A stretch of 64,000 bases of DNA from Zea mays (taxonomy: Eukaryota > Streptophyta > Magnoliopsida > Poales > Poaceae), in the NCBI RefSeq assembly GCF_902167145.1, contig NC_050099.1, positions 242,432,588-242,496,587 on the forward strand. The letters run 5' to 3'. Below the pieces are notes generated by a model. That model was not told where the DNA came from. It did no database searches and saw only the letters and a list, made by a program, of their open reading frames with translations. Position 1 is the first letter of the stretch, and every line of letters begins with the position of its first letter. The position numbers and the translations under genes are program-made. This document shows positions 35,161-45,206 of the stretch, one piece after another.

Positions 35161-36249
35161 TCAATCTGAGATATCTCCTGGATGGGTCAATAGGGAGCTG
35201 ATGTTGATGACTTCTTCTGGCGGCGACTGAGATGGCAGAACAGGGTCGAACTCTTCTTCAAACGGGACTGGCTCTTGTAGCTCCTCTGAGGGCGGCGGTG
35301 CTGGCGGGGTGCTTGCAGCTTCTTCCTTGACCTCAAGGGATGGTGCTGGAATCTTCTTCATGGTGAGGGGCTCAAACAACTCTGGCGGGGGATCTTGGGA
35401 GGATTCAGGGTGCTCTTGCTTATCCATAGCCTTAGGGGAGACTGTAATTCCTTCCAAGACTATGGCTCCTTCCGGGAGTTCCCAAGCCTTCTTTTCTCCT
35501 CTGGTAGAGACCGGGTGACCTTCAAGAATCTGGGGGTCTTCCACTCTCCTGGGTTGAACTGGGTTGGATGAAGCGGGCTCTTGGATCCGCAGGGCTCTAC
35601 GTTGGTTATGGGTGACCAAGTAGGCCTCCATCAACTTCTGGACGTGCTCATCCTTGGCTTGCTTCAGGGCTTCCACAGCAATGACTTCACGACTTTCCAA
35701 GGCAGCTACACGGGCTTGAGCTGTGGTGAGATCCACATGCAGCTGACGGTTGCGCTTCTCTGAATCTTCTGCTCGGGCAATCATCTGACGGTGGTGTCGG
35801 GCCAAGAAATCATACTGTGTATCAAGGGTGAGCAGGTATGCAGTGAGGTACACGACTGTGGAGTCGTCCTCAAGCAGCTGCTGCTCCTCCAATGCACGCA
35901 TCCTGGCCATCCAAGCGGGACGGTCTCTCTGAAAGGGCGGAAAGAATCTGAGTGGGGTGTCGGCCACTTCTTCTTCATAGATCTGACACAGGGCCCTCAA
36001 TGCCTTGCGAGCGACGACTTGGCATGTGTCTTTGAATCTGTGCCCAGCAGCAGTGACACTCCATTCCACATGGTGTGGACTGGATCCAATGTATACAGTC
36101 ACGACACACTTCTCTATGCCATGCTCGACGAACTCACGACCATCATACTCTGGCTGGCTCCTGATTCCGAGGCGAACTGTGCATGCTCTCAGCAACTTGG
36201 GGAAACCATCTTCATTCTGGCAAAAGCTGGTTTGGCACTGAACCTCCAT
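35161..36249 (-). CDS. Unknown 362-aa protein carried by element C
   Basis: The start is the ATG at 36249 (MEVQCQTSFCQNEDGF); the frame upstream is open but begins at TTG. It is the only long frame in the internal region, begins about 135 bp inside the primer site, where gag would start, and is intact. Residues about 1-110 form a compact mixed region with EFVEHGIEKCVVTVYIG and FKDTCQVVARKALRALC, a strand-then-helix pattern loosely like a double-stranded-RNA-binding fold (weak inference). Residues about 140-235 are Glu/Arg/Gln-rich and probably coiled coil. The C-terminal third is Pro/Glu-rich and acidic. I do not recognise the family. It lacks a zinc knuckle and the usual capsid motifs. Confidence 0.7.
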   Translation of the reverse strand: MEVQCQTSFCQNEDGFPKLLRACTVRLGIRSQPEYDGREFVEHGIEKCVVTVYIGSSPHHVEWSVTAAGHRFKDTCQVVARKALRALCQIYEEEVADTPLRFFPPFQRDRPAWMARMRALEEQQLLEDDSTVVYLTAYLLTLDTQYDFLARHHRQMIARAEDSEKRNRQLHVDLTTAQARVAALESREVIAVEALKQAKDEHVQKLMEAYLVTHNQRRALRIQEPASSNPVQPRRVEDPQILEGHPVSTRGEKKAWELPEGAIVLEGITVSPKAMDKQEHPESSQDPPPELFEPLTMKKIPAPSLEVKEEAASTPPAPPPSEELQEPVPFEEEFDPVLPSQSPPEEVINISSLLTHPGDISD

Positions 36250-36383
36250 CTGACTTCTGAGAGAAGGAAAGGGGAAAACATTTTTGAAATGAAGGGATGA
36301 GAGCAAGAATTTTTTTAAGAAAATAGTTTGGACTCAAAAACTTTTGATCAGGCTAAGGGTTACGTCCTGCGGCCAACCTAACA

Positions 36384-36395
36384 GCTCTGATACCA
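36384..36395 (-). other. C primer-binding site (tRNA-iMet)
   Basis: The minus strand reads TGGTATCAGAGC two bases inside the LTR edge at 36398. This fixes C's orientation. Confidence 0.88.
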
Positions 36396-36397
36396 CC

Positions 36398-37658
36398 TGA
36401 AGCGTCCCCAATCCTCTGGGACTCAAATGTGATACAATTACTAGTCCCAGGAGGCTAGTAAACACATTTATACATCAGATGATACCAAATCTGCTTAAAC
36501 GAGACAAACCTACAAAGGTGGCGAACAACATTAAGAGTTGGTCCACAACTCGGGACATATCATCAGAGTGGGGCTGAAGCAGCCCGATATACGCAGCGAA
36601 GCAATTCAGCGGTCCAACAGCCACATGCAAGGTTGGGAACAGTCGTAACTCTTACCCGATCTCCTTTTTCTGAAAAAACAACAAATAAGCAAGGGTGAGT
36701 ACAAACGTACTCAACAGCCCACCTTCACCCGCGGAATGGGGAAATCAGATATAATGCATGGAATATGTAGAGCTCAGGATATTTGCAGAAACAGCAATAT
36801 TTTATGCAGGGTTGTTTTGAAAAACATTTTGTATTTTGCAAAGTGCATCCTCTCCAAAAGGAGCATGAAGTTTTTCAATATTAGAACAAAATCCCCTGGA
36901 CTAAACCATCCAGGTATCTCAGCAGTTTCCCACTGGTTTTCCTTTTCAAAAACAGCTACTGGACTTCCGTCCACCATAGCTCACGGCTCAACCGCCGAAC
37001 CTTTTCAGAAACCACTTTTCTCAAAAGCATCTCTTTTTTTGGAAAACAAAACATTAATTGCCATACCATACCAGACTCGTCCATTCCTGTGGACATAGAC
37101 TATTCGAATAGGTTTTCAAACTCTGCGCAGAGGTGTACACTTTACCCACTAGTCCGGCTCTGCGATCTCATGATCAATGAGATCCGAATCCGAATCTCTT
37201 TCTTTCCCCGCACGTCCTAACCTTAACGGTTATCCGAAAGGAGTCAGGCCACCACCATGTCCAAACCGGACAAAACTTTCCCCCTCCTTATCCTCCCGGT
37301 GCTCCCCAGCCTTCATAACCCTGGGGTTGGACCGTACGAGTTCAGATTGAGTAACTGCCCACACAGTCTCGAGTGGTTGTACTATTAAAGAGTACAGGTA
37401 GAGAAGATGACAAACCGGTCCTTATACGAGGGGACAATCCTTCTGCTCACGCCTAAACCAGCTGAGCCATCACCTTAGGCCCTCCCCTAAACCAGGGAGT
37501 CCCTGATTATCCCACTCACAAGGTGATAAGGGTGAAAACCCTTCATCACACACATTTTGAAAAGCATTTTCTTTTGAAAACTCACACCTGTTCTCAAATC
37601 ATTTAGAACATATATATCAGGGATTGATTGCGGCAAGCGGCTGGGTGGCCATAATAAC
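36398..37658 (-). repeat. C 5' LTR, part proximal to the internal region
   Basis: Nearly identical to 29919-31180 of the other LTR. It ends at the Z2 target duplication ATAAC (37654-37658). ORFs in it are not conserved as proteins. Confidence 0.92.
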
Positions 37659-38327
37659 TGTTGGGGGCCTTCGTCCTCCGAAGGTCCTCAAAAACATGAT
37701 TTGACAATGTTTTCCAAGTGAATTATATGAACAGGTATTTTCGGATTCAGAACTATGGATATGGATCACGACCAGGACGAAGGCTGAGCCAGACGAAGGT
37801 CGGGGGCAGCCGAAGCTGTGCGCAGGGAAGCTTCGGCTCGATGGCAGAAGGGGGAACCGACTTAAAGATGAAAAGACCTCGGGGGCCTCGACAGATTTCC
37901 ATAAGCCGTTAGCAAATGTAATGGGCATGGATGTAATTTTACGTGGGCTGCGTCCCGCGTCTATAAATAGATGAACAGTACTCCCGTACTGTTCATGCTG
38001 ACTTTACATTTGCTTTTACGTCACGCCCGTACTTTTTACCTTCTTTCAGGACCGAAGGTACATTTGTAATTTGAAATCATTTCTATTTTCCCATGTTAAT
38101 AAAATAGAAATGATTCCATGATGATGCTTATATTATATCTCATGCTTTATATGAGTCTTTCGTTTTTACCTATTATATTTACGAAGGTATGTCTCTTATG
38201 ACCTTCGTCCGAAACTCATTATTTCCCGAAGGGACATAATGCTTCGAAGGACGAAGGACTTTAACACTTAACACCTTTCATGTTGCCTTGTTCTTAACTC
38301 TTAGCATTTGAGAACAAGTCACCAACA
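37659..38327 (+). repeat. Z2 5' LTR (669 bp)
   Basis: TGTTGGGGGCCTTCGTCC... to ...AAGTCACCAACA. The primer site follows at once (38328 onward, TTGGCGCCCACCTCC). Confidence 0.95.
37961..37996 (+). promoter_or_regulatory. Z2 LTR TATA box and adjoining perfect stem-loop
   Basis: CTATAAATAG at 37961-37970 is followed immediately by ATGAACAGTAC-TCCC-GTACTGTTCAT (37971-37996), 11-bp perfect arms with a 4-nt loop. Transcription from this TATA would be expected to start within or just after the stem-loop. The 3' LTR copies are at 44835-44844 and 44845-44870. Confidence 0.75.
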
Positions 38328-38401
38328 TTGGCGCCCACCTCCGGTGAACTCACTTCCACTGCTTGAGTTTTTCGGCACCTTCGGCAAGCATCAGCTTCGT
38401 C

Positions 38402-39919
38402 ATGCCGCCGAAGAAGGCTTCAGCACCAGGGGCTGGCACGCTGCAGCCGCTGGACCCTAATCAAGACGTCCTTTCTCTTAGAGAAGCACGGAGCCAGAAG
38501 AGGAAGGCTACCAGTCCAACACCTCCGGAGGATGATCTAGATCAGGAGATTCGGAATCTGGAGATCCTTCAGCAGCAGGTTCAACGCAAGAAGGAGAAGA
38601 TGGCCAGGCTAGCTGAACTGCAGAGGCAGATAGACGAAGCCTCTGAAGAAGTTCGTCATCTTGCTCAGGATGAGCAATACCGAAGGCCTCAGCATCAAGA
38701 CCTTCATCAGGAGGGCTTTCACAACGAAGATGACTGGTATAACAATTTCCATCATGGGAATTTTGTTTTTGATGATGTTTCTCCCCTGTCTGCTGAGTTA
38801 CAGGCTACACCTTGGCCTCCATCATACAAGCCGCCTCAGCTCCCCGTATTTGATGGCCACTCTGATCCGAAGCAGTTTTTGATGAGCTACGAAGCAACAG
38901 TGTCTTCGTACGGTGGCAATGCTTCAGTCATGGCCAAATCTTTCGTCATGGCTGTTAGAAGTGTTGCTCAAACCTGGTATTCCTCCCTTCGACCAGGAAC
39001 GATCACTTCATGGCAGAAGCTGAAGGACTTGTTATTAACTAGCTTTCAAGGATTTCAGACGAAGCCGGTCACTGCTCAGGCTCTGTTCCAGTGCACTCAG
39101 GACCCCGAAGAATACCTTCAGGCATATGTCCGAAGGTTTTTGCGTTTGAGGGCACAGGCACCAACGGTGCCCAATGAAATTGTCATTGAGGCCATGATCA
39201 AGGGGCTTCGGCCAGGTCCGTCAGCTCAGTACTTCGCCAGGAAGCCTCCTCAAACGCTGGAGAAGCTGCTCCAGAAGATGGATGAATATATTCGAGCTGA
39301 TAATGATTTTCGCCAAAGAAGGGAGGAGGCCTTCAGATTTTCTGAGATGACCAGGGGCTTCGGAGGAAGATTCTATCCGAGGCATGTCAGATCAATTCAT
39401 AACTCCAATCAAAATGATGATAAAGGGAGCCAACAGCAAAGGCCACAGTACTCCTCACAGGCTTCGGGGCAACAGCAAAGCTCCTTCCGACCACCAGCTC
39501 CAAGAGGCAGAGGCGCCAGGGGCTTCGGAGGAAGATTTGGCGATCAACCAAGAAGAATCTTTTGCTTATTCTGTGGAGAGAACAAAGGCCATACTACCAG
39601 GATGTGCCATGTTACTATACAGAAGCAAAAGGAAATAGCTGAAGCAGCAGCACAACAAGCCCAGCCGAAGCAGGTCATGCATACAGCTTCGTATCATTCG
39701 CCCTACATCCCAGAATATGTGGGCAATCATCCTGTAGTCTCTGCTGCTTCGGCAAGCCAGCCTTCAGCCTCCTGGCAACAGCCTCCGCCTCCACCTCCGT
39801 TGCAACAAGGTCAGCAGCCAGAAGGGAGCCAATATGCTCCACATCAAAGGGACTTCAGAGAACAGTCCGAAGCTCGCACGGTCAACAGCACCGTGCCAGA
39901 ATCAAAGCACATCTATTGA
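38402..39919 (+). CDS. gag of Z2 (505 aa, intact)
   Basis: Start is the ATG at 38402 (MPPKKASAPGAG), about 75 bp past the LTR; the upstream open frame starts at TTG. It has a charged helical N-terminal region, a capsid-like Retrotrans_gag region (WYSSLRPGTITSWQKLKDLL), an RGRGARGFGGRFG basic patch and a zinc knuckle CLFCGENKGHTTRMC with X5 spacing between the second Cys and His. It ends SKHIY before about 1.1 kb of non-coding DNA. It is closely similar to the gag of Z1 and has the same length, so purifying selection or very recent amplification is likely. Protease and polymerase would have to come from another element. Confidence 0.94.
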   Translation: MPPKKASAPGAGTLQPLDPNQDVLSLREARSQKRKATSPTPPEDDLDQEIRNLEILQQQVQRKKEKMARLAELQRQIDEASEEVRHLAQDEQYRRPQHQDLHQEGFHNEDDWYNNFHHGNFVFDDVSPLSAELQATPWPPSYKPPQLPVFDGHSDPKQFLMSYEATVSSYGGNASVMAKSFVMAVRSVAQTWYSSLRPGTITSWQKLKDLLLTSFQGFQTKPVTAQALFQCTQDPEEYLQAYVRRFLRLRAQAPTVPNEIVIEAMIKGLRPGPSAQYFARKPPQTLEKLLQKMDEYIRADNDFRQRREEAFRFSEMTRGFGGRFYPRHVRSIHNSNQNDDKGSQQQRPQYSSQASGQQQSSFRPPAPRGRGARGFGGRFGDQPRRIFCLFCGENKGHTTRMCHVTIQKQKEIAEAAAQQAQPKQVMHTASYHSPYIPEYVGNHPVVSAASASQPSASWQQPPPPPPLQQGQQPEGSQYAPHQRDFREQSEARTVNSTVPESKHIY

Positions 39920-40227
39920 CAAATATCCTACCTTAATAGCAATCTTTTTCATTCAGTTTTATTCTCTGTAATAAAGGACATTGTTTTCATGTAATTAGTT
40001 TCGTTGATTCCTACAAGAAAAATATGTTTTCTTCACAGGTTTGCGACAATAAAAAGGACCTTCGGACTATTGAAAATCCTTCGAAGCAACGAAAAGTCGT
40101 TCTAAGGAACGCAGAGTAAGTCTGGCGAAGTCACAAAAAGTCGTTCCGAAGGGAGCGCAGCGTAAGTTTTCTGCTCCAAAGTCGTTCCAAAAGGAATGCA
40201 GAGCATACAGCGAAAAGTCAACGCTGA

Positions 40228-40407
40228 TACCGCCTAAGTAAAAGGCGAAGAAGCTCCAAAGACGTTCCTAAGGGAATGCAGAGCTTATACCGCCTAAGTA
40301 AAAGGCGAAGAAGCTCCAAAGACGTTCCTAAGGGAATGCAGAGCTTATACCGCCTAAGTAAGAGGCGAAGAAGCTCCAAAGACGTTCCTAAGGGAATGCA
40401 GAGCTTA
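40228..40407. repeat. 60-bp tandem repeat, three units (Z2)
   Basis: Three units (40228-40287, 40288-40347, 40348-40407) are the reverse complement of the Z1 repeat, nearly identical to each other and to Z1. Confidence 0.93.
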
Positions 40408-40550
40408 CAGCGAAGAATCAGTGCTGATACAAAAATATTGTGTGAGGATATGTGGGTATCTTTCGGAACAAATGTCATCTACGTAGCATAACATCATTAC
40501 ATCATTTTGCATAGCATAAGCATCATACATCATTTTGCATATGGCCCAAA

Positions 40551-40783
40551 GAAGGGGACAAGATATTGATCTTCGGAAGTTTGATTTGCAAGAGTGAAAA
40601 TCGTGGTCTCAAGAAGGGGACACGATATTGATCTTCGGAAGTTTGATTTGCAAGAGTGAAAATCGTGGTCTCAAGAAGGGGACACGATATTGATCTTCGG
40701 AAGTATGATTTGCAAGAGTGAAAATCGTGGTCCCAAGAAGGGGACACGACATTGATCTTCGGAAGTATGATTTGCAAGAGTAA
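40551..40783. repeat. 62-bp tandem repeat, four units (Z2)
   Basis: Units contain gatattgatcttcggaagt...tttgcaagagtgaaaatcgtgg. The gatatt landmark recurs at 40562, 40624, 40686 and, as gacatt, at 40748, a constant 62-bp period. Z1 and Z3 each show about one copy at this place, so the array is a Z2-lineage expansion. Confidence 0.92.
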
Positions 40784-41025
40784 AGCTTCGGAGAATCAAT
40801 CTTCATCTTCGGAAGTATAGCTTCGGAGAATTTTTTTCACGAAGTTTGGATATTCTTCACGAAGCATGAAAAGAAGGGAAGGTGTTTTTTCGCCAAACTC
40901 AAAAACGGTACGTGTGTAAAGTTTCATGCATCGTAAAGAATTGAATAGCAAAAATAGATATATTACATTCGGGGTTACAAAAATGTTACATTATATTACA
41001 TTTCCGAAGTTTTTTACAAAAATGT

Positions 41026-44000
41026 TTAATCTTCTCTCAAAACGACTCCTGCAGCTTCATTCAGAAGCCGATTGACGACTTCGTCCATAATATCTTCGGC
41101 CATCTTTTTAATTTCGTCGTCCCCCTTTGGCTGAGGGCCCGAAGGCGCTTTAGTCGGATCTGAAGCAGGACACGACTACATTACTATTACAAATCACAAA
41201 CAGGTCTTAAAAGCCTAAAGATTACAACACGGTAGAAGCTATTATTTAGTACCTAATTGACCTTCGGGCTCTGTGCTCTTTTCAGCAGCCTTAGCCACTT
41301 CTCTAGCATCATGGATGCCCTTTTCACTTCTCTGAATAATCTCTCTTGCCATTTCTCGGCCACCGTTGTCCCAGATGTCGGTAAAAAATTTTCCCCCAAC
41401 CGCGCTAGCTTCGGCTGAAGGATCTTTTATATCTTCAGTCGACAAGGTGGCTTCGGACTGTGCTAAAATTTTCACATGTTCACAGCCCTTCTTCTCTAAA
41501 ATAGTGGCAATCCCTCTGGCGCCAGAGAAGGCACATATATCTCCTCGGCTATTTAAAATTTCTTCAAAGACTTCAGCTTCGTGGTCAATCCATTCAATGA
41601 CACTTTCGGGATTGCCCCTCAGAAAATTTTCTTCACTTGAGAATGCGCCGACCTTGGCGAAGCTAGCCTTTAATTTTTTAGCACAGTCTATAGATTTATT
41701 GTAGCATCTCTTTTTGGATGAACGAAGCTCTTCAACAGTCACTTCTAGGTGATCTGCCCATTGATCGCTGAGTTCACGCTTTGTTTCTTCAAGTATACGT
41801 TCCTCTGTGGCTCTGGCCAGTTGTTTCCGAAGGTCTTCAATTTCGCGTTTCTGAGCTTCAGCCTGACTTTTGAAAGCAGCTTCGTCCTCCTTTATTTTAT
41901 CTATCAATGAGTGTAATATTTTGTCTTTTTCGAGACCTTCGTTCCTCAGTTCAATCACTTCGGAACGAAGGTTGCTCAGGGCTATAGTACACCCTTCGTC
42001 TTCAGTATCTTTCTGGGCTCTGAGAGCATTGCTAAGAATCAAGCCCTGCAAAAAGGAATATGTGTGTGTGTCAGAGGGTTTACATGAACGGAAAAATACA
42101 ACGATTTCATTTATCATACCTTTAAACTGTTATAAGCTAGGCTGTCAGCCAGATCGTTTTTTGATAGCACCGAAAGTCCGTCTTCTAAAGTTGGGAATCC
42201 GAAGCTTCTGCCTATCTCCCGACAGACAGAAATTTCCTTGTTGTCGGGAAGACAGTACAAGAAGTCTTCTTCTCCACTGCCATTAAATATTAATGCTCCC
42301 TTCGGATATTTCAGTTTTTGGGCATAATGCTGGGCCTCTTGTTCTTCTTTTTCTGATAATTTTTTCCCCGAAGCATGACGAAAAATATAATCACGAATCT
42401 TGGGGGATGCTTCGGGGGCAACAACACTAGATTCTTCAATAGTTGGCTTTGTTATTTTCTCTGTCTCACTTTCCAAAGTTTTTGCGGGCTCTGAGGGTCC
42501 AGCTTCGGCTGAAATCTCTTGCTCTGGAGCTGTAGAACCAGAGATTTCAGCTTTTGTTTCAGGAGTAACAGCAGCTTTCTTCGGAGGTGTGCTCGAAGAT
42601 TCGATCGTTTCCAATACGTCTAGCACATTAGCCATTCTCTTTCTCTTCGGAGTTACAGCTGGCACTTTTTCATTTTTTGCTGTCCCGATGATTGCTGTAG
42701 GACTCAAAACTTCTGATGTTTTGAAGCCCTCAGTTGCTTCTCTTACTTTCTCAATTTTTTCTTTGAGCGGCGCTTCGGTTTTCTCTTTTGTTTCTGACAA
42801 CAAAATGTTTGATTGTTCTGATTCTATCTTTGGTGGCACTTCGGCCGTTTCTGCGATCTCTGGCAACAAGGCCGGCTCGATTAGTTTCTCAGCTTCGGTG
42901 GCTGAAGAAGTTTTCCCGGTAAACTCTGGCACCGAAGCTGGTTCAATATGGCGTGGTCGGTGTGTGAAGACCTTCAACCTTTTTCCTTTTGGTTCTGGCT
43001 CGCTAGGAGCGGTTCCAGCTTCTTCTTTTTCAGAGGTTATGTTTTTCCTTTTTTGCCTTCGGATGGGATAACAATAATCAGGGTAGAAGAACCCGATTGC
43101 ATCAAACACTCGGTTCAGTCTCTTCTTTTTTCGGCCTCCGAAGGCTGCTGATAGTGCAGTATTTTCAGCCTTCGAGAATGCCCCAAGTAATTCATCACTT
43201 AATATTTCAATGCTTTTCAGCCAGTCATCATCAGGTTCAATAAATTTATCTGCATATTTGAATGTGTATTTTAATCTGACTAGTCCGCCTTCGTCGGACT
43301 CTTTAATGGTTTCTTTCGGCATTTCCCACTTTTCTGCAAGTGGCCATATCCTGAAGGCAATGTGCTCCTGGACCAGGTCCCTTGTCCCAATGAAGGAGCA
43401 GACTGCGCCGAAGGCTCTTTGGCATTCTTCGGCTGCCTCATCCATTTCAACCTTCGGCCTTCGAAGTCCGAAGCGTTGCCAAATTGGGTACATAATGATA
43501 CTTTGGACATTATTTTGCGCTGTTAGATCATTTTTCACATAAAACCATTCAGACATCCAGGCTCCGGGCCACCTCTTCCGAAAGGTTGGCACAGGGTAGC
43601 TTGACCCGGAGCGGGCGCCGAAGCTGTAGCACCCAAAGTTGTTGTGGTATTGCTCCTTTCCCCAGGGTTTCGTCTCGTACAATAACTCGTGTATATTGCA
43701 GAAGCTTTTAGCGTTTGGTTCCAAACCTTGGCTTCTCGCAGCCCAGACAAAAATCCCCATTCTTATAATAGCTTCGGGAGTGAGTTGATGAAGGTAGATT
43801 TGGAATGTTTTCAGTACCTCAACAACAAAATTGCTCAGGGGGAATCGAAGCCCAGCTTTGAGGAGGCTTCGGAAAATTACAACTTCATCCTCTTCAGGGG
43901 TGGGAGAAGTCTTTTCCCCGGCATCAGCTCTCACAATAGATATGTCTCGGAAGTATCGCCCCCTCATATTGTCAATGTGACTCTGCTTGATGGTTGTTTT

Positions 44001-44225
44001 CCCAAAAACTGAGTGACTTGGTCGCCACGGTCGATCTTCGGCCTCTTCCCCACTACTTTCCACATCATAGCTGTCGCTGTCATCAGTATCTTCGGACAAA
44101 CCTTCGAGAATCTCCTTCGTGATTTTCTCTGTATTAGTCTCTGCCATCGCTATCAGGAACCCCAGATTCTTCTCCTCCTCGAGACTCAGCTTCGTCTCAA
44201 CAGGGATCTTCTTGTCTTCAGACAT
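41026..44225 (-). CDS. Antisense three-exon gene of Z2 (1010 aa, complete)
   Basis: Exons on the minus strand: 44225-42120, 42045-41253 and 41159-41026 (2106, 793, 134 bp). Introns are 42119-42046 (74 bp, GTATGA...TTTGCAG, phase 0) and 41252-41160 (93 bp, GTACTA...CTTCAG, phase 1). Reading through intron 1 meets stops. The start is the ATG at 44225 (MSEDKKIPVE). Residues 45-65 are acidic. Residues about 120-235 (FPLSNFVVEVLKTFQIYLHQ) resemble Pfam Transposase_28. Residues about 395-640 are a Lys/Pro/Glu/Ser-rich linker. From 703 a long coiled coil leads to a conserved C-terminus. It is open throughout. Function is unknown; Ty3/gypsy Tat-lineage elements are known to carry extra antisense ORFs, and this may be one adopted by a gag-only relative. 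Confidence 0.85.
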
Positions 44226-44370
44226 CTTCGGAAACACTAAAAATTTGTTCCCGAGGCCGAAGCTTCGAAATCAAAAAGACCAGCAAATCTCAATGAGCAA
44301 GAGCTAAAAATTTTTTAGTGGGCCGAAGCAAAAGGCAAGCGTGTGTACCAAATGAATTCACGATGTGTTC

Positions 44371-44379
44371 TTATTTATA
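44371..44379 (-). promoter_or_regulatory. TATA box of the Z2 antisense gene
   Basis: The minus strand reads TATAAATAA, about 150 bp upstream of the ATG and inside the element between the gene and the 3' LTR. Z3 has TATAAATA at the equivalent place (56423-56430). Confidence 0.65.
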
Positions 44380-44532
44380 CGCCTAGGGCGTTGAAAGTTA
44401 AAAGGCCCCGCTTGTCAGTGAATGTTGCTATTCTAGCAAGGGGAAGGTGTTTTTTCGGACCTTCGGCTCAAGGCCTTCGTCCATATCGCAATCTGAATTT
44501 ATTATTTACAAATTAATATTGCGAGGGGCTAC

Positions 44533-45201
44533 TGTTGGGGGCCTTCGTCCTCCGAAGGTCCTCAAAAACATGATTTGACAATGTTTTCCAAGTGAATTAT
44601 ATGAACAGGTATTTTCGGATTCAGAACTATGGATATGGATCACGACCAGGACGAAGGCTGAGCCAGACGAAGGTCGGGGGCAGCCGAAGCTGTGCGCAGG
44701 GAAGCTTCGGCTCGATGGCAGAAGGGGGAACCGACTTAAAGATGAAAAGACCTCGGGGGCCTCGACAGATTTCCATAAGCCGTTAGCAAATGTAATGGGC
44801 ATGGATGTAATTTTACGTGGGCTGCGTCCCGCGTCTATAAATAGATGAACAGTACTCCCGTACTGTTCATGCTGACTTTACATTTGCTTTTACGTCACGC
44901 CCGTACTTTTTACCTTCTTTCAGGACCGAAGGTACATTTGTAATTTGAAATCATTTCTATTTTCCCATGTTAATAAAATAGAAATGATTCCATGATGATG
45001 CTTATATTATATCTCATGCTTTATATGAGTCTTTCGTTTTTACCTATTATATTTACGAAGGTATGTCTCTTATGACCTTCGTCCGAAACTCATTATTTCC
45101 CGAAGGGACATAATGCTTCGAAGGACGAAGGACTTTAACACTTAACACCTTTCATGTTGCCTTGTTCTTAACTCTTAGCATTTGAGAACAAGTCACCAAC
45201 A
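44533..45201 (+). repeat. Z2 3' LTR (669 bp) with preceding purine-rich tract
   Basis: Appears identical to the 5' LTR. The tract gcgaggggctac (44521-44532) precedes it as probable plus-strand primer. Confidence 0.93.
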
Positions 45202-45206
45202 ATAAC

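Larger units (their letters stand above)
37659..45201 (+). mobile_element. Z2: complete gag-only LTR retrotransposon (Zeon/Cinful-like)
   Basis: 7543 bp with 669-bp LTRs (37659-38327 and 44533-45201), in which I see no difference on reading. The target duplication is a perfect ATAAC (37654-37658 and 45202-45206). Order: LTR, primer site, intact gag, two tandem repeats, antisense three-exon gene, purine-rich tract, LTR. It has no enzymes. It sits in C's 5' LTR, and the sister LTR provides the empty site (31176-31180). The LTR sequence is distinct from Z1 and Z3 in several blocks, so it is a separate subfamily. Confidence 0.95.
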
